NCBI GenBank assembly: GCA_039583875.1
Contig: CM077167.1
Coordinates: 153,467,010 to 153,531,009 of the forward strand
Direction: 5' to 3'
DNA length: 64,000 bases
Source: Platanthera guangdongensis
Lineage: Eukaryota > Streptophyta > Magnoliopsida > Asparagales > Orchidaceae
Made by a program: the position numbers and the translations under genes. The notes beneath the pieces were generated by a model, which was not told the origin of the DNA, ran no database searches, and was given only the letters and a program-made list of their open reading frames with translations. Positions 33,184 to 43,893 of the stretch are shown piece after piece (position 1 is the stretch's first letter; each line of letters opens with the position of its first letter).

Positions 33184-34560
33184 TTGAAACATAACCTCAT
33201 TAGTATAAGTCAGCTGAGTGATTTAGTATATGACATCTCATTTGTCAAGGATGGTTGTCATATCAGTAGGTCAAGTGATCAAAAGATCATTTTGACAGGA
33301 TATAGGAAGAGAAATGTCTATTGTCTAGACATTATGTGTGAGAACATTGTTTCTCCTATTTGTCTTGTAGTTGATGAGAAAGTCTCACATTATGTTAAAT
33401 GGCACAAGAGGTTGGCTCATCTTAACTATAAGATAATTGACCAACTCTTTAGCAAAGAGTTAGTGAGGAATGGTCCTCAGGTTAAGTGTATTAAGGATGG
33501 GATATGCTCAGCTTGTCAAAAGGGCAAGCAGACCAGATCCACCTTTAATAGCATTGAGAACAAAGATGATGTGAGGTACCTATACCTCTTGCATATGGAT
33601 ATTTTTGGTCCTATGCCAGTTCACAGCCTAGGTAGGAAGGTCTACACATTTGTAGTTGTAGATGATTATTCAAGGTTTTCCTGGGTGTTCTTCCTAAGGT
33701 AAAAATCTGAAACTCCTAGTATCTTTTATAGTTTTGTCAAACAAATTCAGAATGAGTTAGATAGTACAGTGGTCAAAATAAGAAGTGACCATGGTACTGA
33801 ATTTCAGTCTGAAAGTATGACAAAACTATGTGAAGAGTTTGGGATATTTCAGGAATTTTCCTCACCAAGAACACCTCAGCAAAATGGTATTGCTGAAAGG
33901 AAAAATAGAACCTTGATAGAGGCTGGTAGAACCCTATTGAGTGACACATCTCTTCCAGAATATTTCTGGGCTGAGGCAGTAAACACTGCTTGTCATGTGA
34001 TCAATAGGGCTACTATGACCAAGAGCCACAAGAAGACCCCCTATGAGATTGTGAAAGGCAGAAAACCAAATCTATCTTATTTCAGGATCTTTGGTTGTAA
34101 ATGCTATATACTTAACAATGATAAGTCTTATCTAACTAAGTTTGCTGCCAAATCCCAAGAGGGGATCTTTGTTGGGTACAGCAACAACAGTAAGGCTTAT
34201 AGGGTCTACAACTTGACTACTCAAGTTGTAGAAGAGTCAGTTCATGTAGTTTTTGATGAAGCTAGACTCATTAACAATGAATTGCCTAGAAGTGTTTGTA
34301 GCTCTATAGGTGTAACTGAGAAGATGGACAAGCTTACTATTATAGAAGGTCCTACTACAAGTCAGCAAGTGGAAGATAATGGCTGCTGTCCAGGGGGAGT
34401 ACAAGATACTCCTGTTGCTGAAGAAGACCAAGAGGAGCTGCTGAATGAAGAAGCTGAAGGTGTACAACCAGAAGATAGGCTGCCTCCAGCAAATAGGCAT
34501 TTAAAAGATCATCCAGCCAATCAAATTATTGGAGATCTCAGACAAGGGGTACAAACAAGG
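33184..34560 (+). pseudogene. pol: D GAG-pre-integrase, integrase and linker
   Basis: The frame 33184-33702 has LISISQLSDL, WHKRLAHLNYKIIDQL and CSACQKGKQTRSTF (zinc domain), then HMDIFGPMPVHSLGRK and VVDDYSRFSWVFFLR. A TAA at 33700 interrupts it. The catalytic core continues at 33769 with [10 protein letters not shown] and [16 protein letters not shown], giving a DDE-like set. The C-terminal region ([26 protein letters not shown]) leads into an acidic linker near 34300-34560. Only one stop disables an otherwise complete integrase. Confidence 0.9.
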
Positions 34561-36004
34561 AGCAAAAATCTAAGTTCAGTACTCTTCTCCAGCTTTCTAT
34601 CCCAAGTAGAGCCAAAGAAATTTGAAGAAGCAATCCTAGACCCTCATTGGATTGAGGCTATGCAAGAGGAGCTGAACCAGTTCAAAAGATGCAAAGTTTG
34701 GGAGCTAGTTCCTAAACCAAAAGACCACAACATTATAGGAACTAAGTGGATCTTTAGGAACAAGTTGGATGAAAATGAAGTAATTATAAAGAACAAAGCT
34801 AGACTGGTTGCAAAAGGATATAGGCAGGAAGAAGGTATTGATTTTGATCAAACCTTTGCTCCAGTAGCAAGATTGGAAGCAATAATGATGTTCCTTGCCT
34901 ATACAACATTTCAAGGGTTCAAGGTATACCAAATGGATGTTAAGTCAGCTTTTCTGAATGGAAATCTGAAGGAAGAAGTCTATGTAGAACAACCATCAGG
35001 TTTTGTTGATTCTACTAAACCTAATTATGTTTATAGACTTAGGAAGGCTTTTTATGGGTTAAAACAAGCCCCTAGGGCTTGGTATGAAACCCTGTCTAGT
35101 TTCCTCATTGAGAATAAATTCACAATGGGGAAAATTTGAAATGAGCAGTATGGGGGAACTTAAGTTCTTCTTGGGTCTCCAAGTTAGACAGACTGAGGAT
35201 GGTTTATCCATATGCCAGTCTAAGTTCACCCCAGAATTGATAAGGAAGTATGGTATGGAATCATCCTCTACCATGAAAACTCCTATGGGGTCAACAATGT
35301 ATTTATGCAAGGATGAAGCAGGAAAACCTGTAGATGAAACTTTGTATAGAGGGATAGTTGGATCCCTACTATATTTGACTGCAAGTAGACCAGATATCAT
35401 GTATGTTACATGTGTCTGTGCTAGGTACCAAGCTTTCCCTAAAGAATCTCATTTGACAGCAGTCAAAAGAATTTTGAGATATCTTAAGGGCACTCCTTAT
35501 CTAGGCCTTTGGTACCCTAGGAATGGATATTTTGAATTGACAGGTTATTCAGATGCAGATTTTGCAGGCTGCAAGGAAGATAGAAAGAGTACCACAGGTA
35601 CCTGTCAATTTCTAGGTGGAAGGCTGGTGTCTTGGAGTAGCAAGAAGCAGACCAGTGTGGCTATCTCCACAGCTGAGTCAGAGTATGTTATTGCAGGAAG
35701 CTGCTGTGCACAACTACTATGGATACAACACCAGCTAGAAGATTATGGTATTCAAGTAAGTAGAACACCTTTATTTTGTGATTCTACAAGTGCTATTTCT
35801 ATTGCAAATAATCCTGTCTCCCATAGTAGGACTAAGCACATAGAAATAAAATACCATTTTCTAAGAGAACATGTGGAAAAAGGAGATATTTCACTAGAGT
35901 ATATAAAGACAGATAATCAGCTAGCTGATATGTATACTAAGCCCTTAGATGAAACCAAATTCAATAGATTTAAAATTGAATTAGGGATGATAAACTTGGA
36001 ATAG
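34561..36004 (+). pseudogene. pol: D reverse transcriptase (active site deleted) and RNase H
   Basis: RT N-terminal half reads [53 protein letters not shown] and [13 protein letters not shown], ending at 35139. The next readable segment, [19 protein letters not shown] at about 35137, belongs some 45-55 residues further on by comparison with C and E. The missing part includes the catalytic YVDD, and the reading frame changes at the join. RNase H then runs open to 36004 (SRPDIMYVTCVCARYQ, STAESEY, HSRTKHIEIKYHFLRE, TDNQLADMYTKPLD). D cannot self-copy. Confidence 0.92.
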
Positions 36005-36029
36005 TTTACTAAATTGGCTAAGTAAAATG

Positions 36030-36460
36030 GTGTCGACACACAGAGTTGTCTGTGTCGACATATGGGAGTGGTGTCGACATTTCAGAGAAATGGTGTCGAC
36101 ACATCTAGGAAGTCTGTGTCGACACTTCAGAGAATTAGTGTCAACACAAACAGGGTAGGTGTCGATACATCCAAGATGGTGTCGACACTTAGGCTTTACA
36201 CAGATTTTGTCTAGTGCTGTCTCGACTAAGTGCCGAGCTAAGTGGTGTCGACACATATATTCTGTCGACTATACTTGTGTTGACGCATAGTTGTCGAGAC
36301 ATTAGCAGTAAGTGTCGACACTTTTCAACAGTGTCGACACAATTTAAGTATTTTGATGCGCCTTTTCATCTTCGATTCTAGAAAGGTATAAATAGGTTTT
36401 TGCCATTGTTTGTCGACACGCTCACCAAAGTTTCGCGACCAAACTTGTGTGTCGACATCT
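36030..36460 (+). repeat. GTGTCGACAC array upstream of the D accessory ORF
   Basis: At least eight GTGTCGACAC or near-identical sites lie between the pol stop (36004) and the accessory ORF. This is the same palindrome as in the D LTR U3. Other DNA around the units is not a copy of the LTR, so this is not a simple LTR fragment. It is followed by a TATA box at 36387. Confidence 0.9.
36387..36395 (+). promoter_or_regulatory. Internal TATA box before the D accessory ORF
   Basis: TATAAATAG lies 108 bases before the ATG at 36495 and just after the palindrome array. The same layout occurs in E (47094-47100). It is the proposed promoter for a separate accessory mRNA. Confidence 0.65.
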
Positions 36461-36494
36461 CTCTTCTCTAAGTTCAAAATTTCTTCAAACCCTA

Positions 36495-39305
36495 ATGGCG
36501 CCCAAGCTAGAAGAGAATATTAATGAAGGATATGAGCTCGTGCGACACGCCTTTGATGATGCGGAACCTGAAATCAAAGGTGTGGTAACCCTAATTACCG
36601 AGACTGGATTGGAATATCTTGTATCAGAACCAATCAAGATCTGGAAGAAGGAGGTCCTTGAATTTTTGAGTGCAGCATCACTTGATGATACGGGACTCAG
36701 GATTAAGTCCAGAGTTCATGGGACCAAAGTCAAGGTCTCACAGAAAAGTCTCAGGAAGGTACTTTATCTACCAAGAACAAAGGAGGAAGAAGATGTCTCT
36801 GCTTCTAAGACTAGAGAGGCATTGAGTTAGTGTGGACTGGATTCAAACTTGAAAATTGGATCTGTTTTTAACAGGAAAGGGATGAACATCCAAGGAAAAT
36901 TCTTATCTGAAATAGCTGGCAAGGTCATCCTGAGCAAGCCTGGAGGACATGACAGAATTTCAGGCCATATGTTCAGTTTGATGACAAGGATTATCTTCAA
37001 ACTTAAGACTGACTGGTCAATAGTTCTGTTTGATAAGATAAAAGAGAGCCTGAAGAAGCCCAATCTGGGTAGAATTCTGAGTCTCTACTTAGCTGGTAGT
37101 ATACCTGAAGTGATGAACCAGGTTGCAAGTTCCAAGATAAACCACATGAGAAGAATGGATTTGAGAATTTTCTCAAGATGGGATAGGGTGCTGACAAAGG
37201 AACTGCCATCTCCAGTAAAGGACACAACTCAGAAGAAGAAGAAGAAGACTGCCATTGTGGCTCAAGAATCCTCTAGCAGCTCTGAAGAGCAAGTGGTCTT
37301 TACTCCTGATGATGAAGAGACAGGAAATGTTGGGCAGTCTCCAGCAAGACAAGAAGATGCACAGAGGCAGGGGGAGCTACCCTCAGCAAGCCTAATTCAC
37401 CTGGATCCACTCCAGGGGGAGTCTCTACTTGTGGAAGAGCCAACTCCACTAGAGAGTGAAAGGGCTACCCAAACCATTCTAGAGGTAATCACTGAAATTA
37501 ATCGATTAGATTTCCCTATAGAGGATGAAGTTTTGACTGATTCATTACCTAATGTTCATCAGCAAACACAGATACAACCTCAACCATAAGATGTTGTCAT
37601 GGAGGACACATCTGTTGCTGATAAAGTGGTTGATGAGATTAGGGATTCTCCAGCCCATTCTCAACAGGAATTTACATTAGAAGAGCTATTCCCTGATCTT
37701 GTACAGACATACCTTGAGAAAGAAATAGCTACTGTTGAGGGGGAGCATGTAAAGATTGTAGAGAAAATTGCAAGCAAGAAGACTGAGGATCCAAGCACTG
37801 CTGAGGAGCTAACAAGGACTGAGAAGGATTCACATCCTAGTCCTAAGGATAGAGTGGATATTGCTAGCACTTCTGCTTCAAAAGATGAAGAGGCTGCTAG
37901 AGCCAAGAAGAGGAAGTTCCAAGTCTTCAAAAGAAGGAGCCAGAACTATAAGAAAGCCCTACAGACAATTGCTCCACAGCCTGCTCCATCTACTGATTAC
38001 AGTTCACTGATGGTGGTACTGCAGATAAAGATGGATGAGCAAAGGCAAGCTATAGAAAAGTATATGGATGAAGGAAACAAATCACTACAATTTGATCTGG
38101 CCCAAGACATCAAGTCTATCAGATTTGAAATGAATCAAAACAAAAAGGAAATGACTGAATGTTTCCATAAGGGAGGAAATGCAGTGGTCTATTTGGCCAC
38201 TCATCAAGAAAAGATCAAAACTCAGCTGGATGACATGGCAGTAAAACAAGGTTATGTACTGGAAAATCAAATCAGAATGAATGATAATCTGACAGCATCT
38301 CACAATGCCATTGTCACTGAACTGAAAACCATAGCCACTACACAGCCTGTAGAAAGTGCAACTGCCAAAGAGGCTTTTGATAAGAAGTTACAAGAGAGCC
38401 TTACTGCTTTTAAAACTGTGCTTGAAGATTCCCAGAAGGCTATTGCTCAACAGCTTCAGAAGTTTAAACCTTTCTATAAGGATGGAGTTAACTATCTGAA
38501 TGCACAGATCAGGTTTCAGAAAGATGATTTGAGAGATCACATAGAGAGAGAAGTCATAAAGGGGGAGAGGGTACTAGTCAAAGCAGGCTCTGATCAGGCC
38601 AAATGGATTTCAAATTCCATCAGAGCCACCCTTGGATATCCACCCTTATGTGATGATGACAATGTTGCAGAGTCTGGAATCAATCCTGCATACCTTGGAG
38701 GAGAGCAAGCTGAAGTGGCTCAAGTGATATACCCTCCACCAGACTTTGACATGATACATCAAGAGATACAGACAATGTACAGTCCTCCTGAGGGTAATCA
38801 GAACATTATCATTGAGAAAGTAGTTCAGCCTGTGCCAGAGGTAATACTCAAAGAACAAGAGGCTTTGTTAAAAGAACAAGAGGCTCAATTATCTAAGAAA
38901 AGATTCAGAGAGCAAGCTGAACTAAGGCCTGATTTTGAACAATGGAGCTCCACTTCCAGGAATATCATTTTGACTGCTTGGAAGGCTGCTAAGGACAATG
39001 TCCTGGATAGAGGCAAGTGGTATTCTGACCTGTGGTGGAGAAAGCATGAGAATAGGCACGAGGCCATTGTACAATATAGAAGAAAGGCTAAACTGGGAAA
39101 GCTACCTCCTAATGCACAGGAGCCTAGCAAGTATTTTCCTAAGCCTTTTCACTATTTTGAAAGGCAGAAGATAAAGGCTGAAGAGCTGAAAAAGAAAGAT
39201 CTCAAAGGGAAGAAGCCTGCTGATGATGATGATAATGAAGCTCCAGTTCAAGCAAAGATTCAATCTGGAAAGGGGATTGTAATCAAGGAACCAGAGCAGC
39301 CATAG
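36495..39305 (+). pseudogene. D accessory ORF (ORF3), 936 codons with two in-frame stops
   Basis: One frame runs from the ATG at 36495 to TAG at 39303, with TAG at 36828 (codon 112) and TAA at 37587 (codon 365). An upstream ATG at 36447 is open too, but 36495 has the better leader context (AACCCTAATGG). Residues 1-235 are a compact alpha-helical-looking domain (GKFLSEIAGKVILSKPGGHD, FSRWDRVL) related to E ORF3. After an acidic/Ser stretch, residues about 380-800 are coiled-coil rich, and the end is highly charged. No signal peptide or membrane span is seen. Function unknown; the N-terminal part resembles a domain annotated only as putative plant transposon protein. Confidence 0.75.
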
Positions 39306-39563
39306 GATAGCATTTTCTTAAGTTTACAAATTGTAATCATTTGTATTAGAACTCTATGTAAACTTTTGATTAATGAACACGTTAGAATTTGTAAGAACAT
39401 TGTGTCATGGTTCAAATCTATTACATTAATTGTTCTGAGATAATTGTTTATACATGTTCTGTTCATACATGTTTAAGTATTTTCCCTGTCATATATTACT
39501 ATTTTACATCATACTAAGAATTTGTTATGTATGGTGTATATCATTGACTAAGGGTTATGACTT
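39306..39563 (+). other. D 3' untranslated interval
   Basis: A/T-rich, no coding frame or repeat. It separates the accessory ORF stop from the polypurine tract. Confidence 0.6.
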
Positions 39564-39581
39564 CTCCAAATAGGGGGAGAT
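39564..39581 (+). other. Polypurine tract of D
   Basis: CTCCAAATAGGGGGAGAT directly before the TG of the 3' LTR, nearly the same as in C and E. Confidence 0.93.
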
Positions 39582-41458
39582 TGTTGGGTACATTGGAATA
39601 TATGTACCTGATTTGAAGAAGCCTCACCCTACTCAATGATATACATCAAGATGTATTTGATGTGTTTTGAGTTTATGTGTGCAGGTTAGGTAATTGCAGG
39701 GAAAGCATAAAAGATTCTAAGTCCATGTGTCGACACCTAGAAGAAAAGTGTCGACACTTAAAAGGCTTGTTTCAACAAGTAGAGGAGCTGTGTCGACACT
39801 TGGAGTAATTGTGTCGACACTAGGAAGGCAGAGTCGACACCAGAATCAAAGTGTCGACACATACAAGCAGTGTCGACACAAAGTGAAGAATTGTCTAAAG
39901 TATCAGTGTCGACACTTAGAAGCTGTGTCGACACTCAGCAAACTTCAACAAAGTTCAAGTACAAGTGTCGACACTAGGAGGCTGTGTCGACACTCAGCAA
40001 AAGTTTAAAGACATGTGTCGACACAAAGAAGATGTGTCGACACTCAGCAAAGTCTCAACACATGAAGAATGTGTCGACACAAAGGAGTTGTGTCAACACT
40101 CAGCAAAAGTTTCAACACATAAGGCATGTGTCGACACAAAGAAGATGTGTCGACACTTAGCAAGTTTCAACACAAGAAGATGTGTCGACACAAAGGACTT
40201 GTGTCGACACTTAGCAGAAATCAACTAAGTATTGAAGAAGAAGGACTTGTGTCGACACACATGATCAGTGTCGACACTTTCAGAAGAAGCAGTGTCGAGA
40301 AGCAGTTTCTACAATAGAAGGAGTTGTGTAGACACCATGAAGGCTAGTATCGACACTTAGTCTACTTGTGTCGACACTTGGTATATTTGTGTCGACACAT
40401 TAAGACTATCTGTCTCGACACTTTCAGACAGTGACAGAGAATTCAAGAAGTGACTGGATGACTTGACAGCTGCCAATTCAACCGGTCAACTGCTACTGTC
40501 AGAGTTGTCAGAAGATTGTTAGCAACCGGATCAGCCGGTCACCATGAACAAAGCTTATATAAAGGCTTATTCCTTCAACAGAAGGGGACGATTGCATCAA
40601 TCAATGAAGTGAACAACAACACAACAAGAAGAAGACCTTCAAGTGAAGATCTAAGAAGTTGGAGAGAGAAAGCTCCTTCTAAGAAGACAGCTATTGAACC
40701 AAGCTGATAAGGAAGTTTCAGATTGAGATCTGATTCTCAAGTCAGCAGTTGATTAAAGATCATCTGCATAGAGATTCAACCCTACTGTGTTCTAATTCAA
40801 GAAGCTTTGAACAAAGCCAAGGGAGGTTGATCTCAGCAAAGTTCTTTCAAGAACTCATCAAGAAACCAGTCAACTCATCTTTCTCAATCAGAGTTGTAGT
40901 TATTAATCTTTGTACTCTTTATTTTCTGTAGGATCCTTAGGGATCTGAGTTGTAAGCCTATATCTATAAAAGCTGAGTGGTAGGGCTTGTGTGCCTGAGT
41001 GTAGGAGATACATTTCTCTGAGTGTAGGCCTTGTTGTAGGCTGAGTGTAGGTCTTGTTGAAGGCTGGGTGTAGGTCTTGGTGAAGACTGAGTGGTAGGGC
41101 TATTGAGCCTGAGTGGAGGAGTGGGATCACTCTGAGTTGTAGGAACTTGTTTGGGTTCTGAGCTGTAAGATCTGTGGATGTAAGAAATCGTGGAGAAGTT
41201 AGGCCAAATCTAGTACACTACTAGATAGGTGAAGGGGGAAAGTGGATGTACCCAGACCTTGGGGAACCACTATAAAAGTTGTGTGTACTCTGTGTGTGAT
41301 TTATTCTGTGATTGTTGTGTTATATGTGCTGAATTGCTGTAGAGAATTACATAAACAGGTTTGGTAATTCAGTGTTTCTGCCTTACAAGTTAAAAAGATT
41401 AAGTGCACCTATTCACCCCCCCCCCCCCCCCTCTAACTGATTAGGACTGTTTCTTTCA
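39582..41458 (+). repeat. D 3' LTR (1877 bp)
   Basis: It matches the 5' LTR with scattered substitutions and fewer palindrome units (array at about 39727-40410). TATATAAA at 40556-40563. It ends TTTCTTTCA, followed by the target copy TCTAT. Confidence 0.94.
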
Positions 41459-41463
41459 TCTAT

Positions 41464-42201
41464 CGAGTCCGCGACTACTACAAGGTCGAGTCCGCTTACA
41501 TTGGAGATGGAGAGCCTGGCTTTTGAGGCTATTGGGGTTCACCAATGAAGGCGGACTGGAAGTCTTGATCGCACTTCGAGTCTGCCTAGCTCGCGAGGAA
41601 CTTGGAGGTTGCTGCTGGTCTTGGCGGGTAGTCGGAGTTGGAGTCCGCGCCCTGCAGGTGGACTGGAGGAGTCGGCTGCCCGTGCTGCTGGTGGTAAGGA
41701 CTGAGCGAGCTGCCGATCTTGACGAAGTAGACCGCGCGTGTTGGCGAGGCAGAAGCCGTGGTAGCTGGCTGGCGGCTTGGGGGCAGGTCACCATCTGTGC
41801 TTGGCAGTTTGGAGCGATCTGATGTTCTTGAAGAATGACTTGCAGGAGCAGGCTGAAAGAGCGGCTAGCTCCTGCAAAGAAAGCGGCTTGTTGCCGGCCT
41901 GGGAGGATAGGAAGTTGAGTCCGACAGAGAGAGTCCTGCGGAGACAACCTTGCGATTAAGCTAAAAAATGGGGCGGCCTGCAGAGGCAGACTGCGGAAGC
42001 AGTCCGCGGACCCTGCCGACCAAGGGAAGGCACGCGGCCTGGTCGGTCAGACCGCTGAGCCCACGCAAGCCGCGCGGCCTGAGCATACAATGAATTTTGT
42101 CCGCCCTCCCTATGGCATCACGGCCTCCAGGAGGAACCCGGGGTAGGCCGCGACGAGCGAGCTGGCTGGCTTGGGAAGGATCGCCGATTTCGGGGTTAAC
42201 A
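41464..42201 (-). repeat. F 3' LTR, part 2 (start of the LTR in element sense)
   Basis: Continues the F LTR after D, aligned with about 59581-60321. It ends GGGGTTAACA at 42201. The terminal CA belongs to the target duplication of E (CATAA, 42200-42204). Confidence 0.9.
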
Positions 42202-42204
42202 TAA

Positions 42205-43724
42205 TGAGAGTGCAGCTAGATCTGATATACTCTAGAGGGGGTGAATAGAGTATATGGTGCTTTAAAAACTTTTACAACAATTGTTATAAAAATAGTGAGC
42301 AGGGAAGCAATAATAAATCTAATCACAGCACTAAGTTAAACAAGAACTAAGCACAGAAAAATCAAGGCCAGAAACAAAAATGAAAACAAGCAAAACCAGA
42401 AGACACAAGGAAATATAGTGGTTCCCCAAACTTGGGTACATCCACTCTTCTACCACCCTAGGTAGGAATCCACTGCAGGATGAGTTGATCAGGTGTCCTG
42501 GGCACCAATGAGCTTTTGATAAGGTGCTCAAAAACCAAATCAGATTTTTTGATCAGGTGTCTTGCCACCAATGAGCTTTTGACAAGGTGCTCAAAAACCA
42601 AGCTCAAACTTTTGAAGGGAGTTTGAGAAACCCTTTACAGAGTGGGGGTGAGAGAATGATGGAAGTCTTCTCTTTCTCAAACAACTGAGAAGACTATGTG
42701 GATTGTTGATGTCAAAGCTCCCCCTGAATCCTTAAGATCTTCAGGAAGAAAAGCTTTGCTGAGGGTGATAGGCCTTCAAAGGTTGAACTCCAACAATAGA
42801 TGATTTCAGCAATAGCTGAAATGTTGAATGTCTGGAGTCTGGAAATATGTTGGCCTTGAACACTTTGAAGACTAAGGAGATCTGAAGATTTTTGAGAGCT
42901 TGATCTCCTTGGATGAGTGTTCTTCAGAATTCTTTTGTGACAGAAGATTTTTGAATGTGTCTCTGTAATCTGTATCCTCTCTCTGTATTGTGTGTGTTCT
43001 TCTGAGAGATTCAAAAACCCTGTCTTTTATTCTCTGGTATAGAATAGAATAACATTCTCTGTCAAGTATAGTCGTTGGCCTGCATTAATTGCATCCTTAA
43101 TTGCATGATCTCTTCTGGAGGAAAGTCCACAGATATATTCCTTGAAAAATCCCTTGAAACTTGGTCCAGAATTGAATGAGAACGGCTAGGAAATCTCTGA
43201 ATTAATTGCAGAATAACTCCTAACTGATTTGAATTTGAATTAAGAAATATCCTGGAAGTTATCTGAAATCGTCGAACTGAGCTCTGCTATCATCGAGCTG
43301 AGCTCAGCGATCTGGAAATATACAACAGCAAAATATCGTCGATCTGAGCTCAAAGATCGTCGAACTGAGCTCAGAGATAAAGATCCAAAGCAGAGTCAAA
43401 ATCGTCGACCTGAGCTCACCGATCGTCGAATGGAGTTCGACGATATGAAGAAGTTGAGCTCAGCGATCGTCGAATGGAGTTCGACGATCTGTCGAAGTTG
43501 AGCTAGACGATCGTCGATCGGAGTTCGATGAATCGTCGTGCTGAGCTCGACGATATGACTTAGTCTCCAAACACAAAATCTTGGTCTTCAGGGCAGCTTC
43601 CAAACCTAGACTTCTAACCCTTAGACTCAATTCTAATTGACCTATTAAGCTATACAGGAGGTCAAGCAAAGGTTCCTAGAGACATAGTGATCCTGACCCA
43701 AATTAGTAATAGGGTGTTCCAACA
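42205..43724 (-). repeat. E 3' LTR (1520 bp)
   Basis: On the minus strand starts TGTTGGAACACCC and ends GCACTCTCA. U3 carries the TCGTCGA/TCGACGA hairpin array at 43267-43560. Same length as the 5' LTR. Confidence 0.94.
43267..43560 (-). repeat. TCGTCGA/TCGACGA hairpin array in the E 3' LTR
   Basis: About a dozen units combining TCGTCGA, GAGCTC and TCGACGA words. At least two are perfect inverted repeats: arms ATCGTCGAA and TTCGACGAT with a 5-base spacer at 43424-43446 and 43468-43490. The 5' LTR has the matching array at 53913-54206. Confidence 0.92.
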
Positions 43725-43742
43725 ATCTCCCCCTATTTGGGT
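43725..43742 (-). other. Polypurine tract of E
   Basis: Minus strand reads ACCCAAATAGGGGGAGAT adjacent to the LTR; shared with C and D. Confidence 0.93.
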
Positions 43743-43893
43743 TAGGATTACTATTTACAGACTTTGGAAAAACTTAAATAACAACATACAATCAGTAAAA
43801 CATAAAAACAACAGCTAGACATTGCAGAATAATCACAGAGATATATATAGCATCCAGATAATCAGAAATCACAGAAGTTGTCACCTTACAATA

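Larger units (their letters stand above)
28902..41458 (+). mobile_element. SIRE-like copia element D with accessory ORF, inserted in the F LTR
   Basis: Plus strand, 12.6 kb: LTRs at 28902-30832 and 39582-41458, primer-binding site, gag, protease, integrase, RT with a deletion, RNase H, a palindrome array with TATA box, a large extra ORF, polypurine tract. Integrase before RT makes it Ty1/copia; length, gag with extra coiled coil and a post-pol ORF suggest the SIRE lineage (Sirevirus) or a close relative. Target sites read TCCGT (28897-28901) and TCTAT (41459-41463), a 5-bp duplication with two transitions. The pre-insertion sequence is confirmed by the undamaged F LTR near 59580. Confidence 0.93.
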
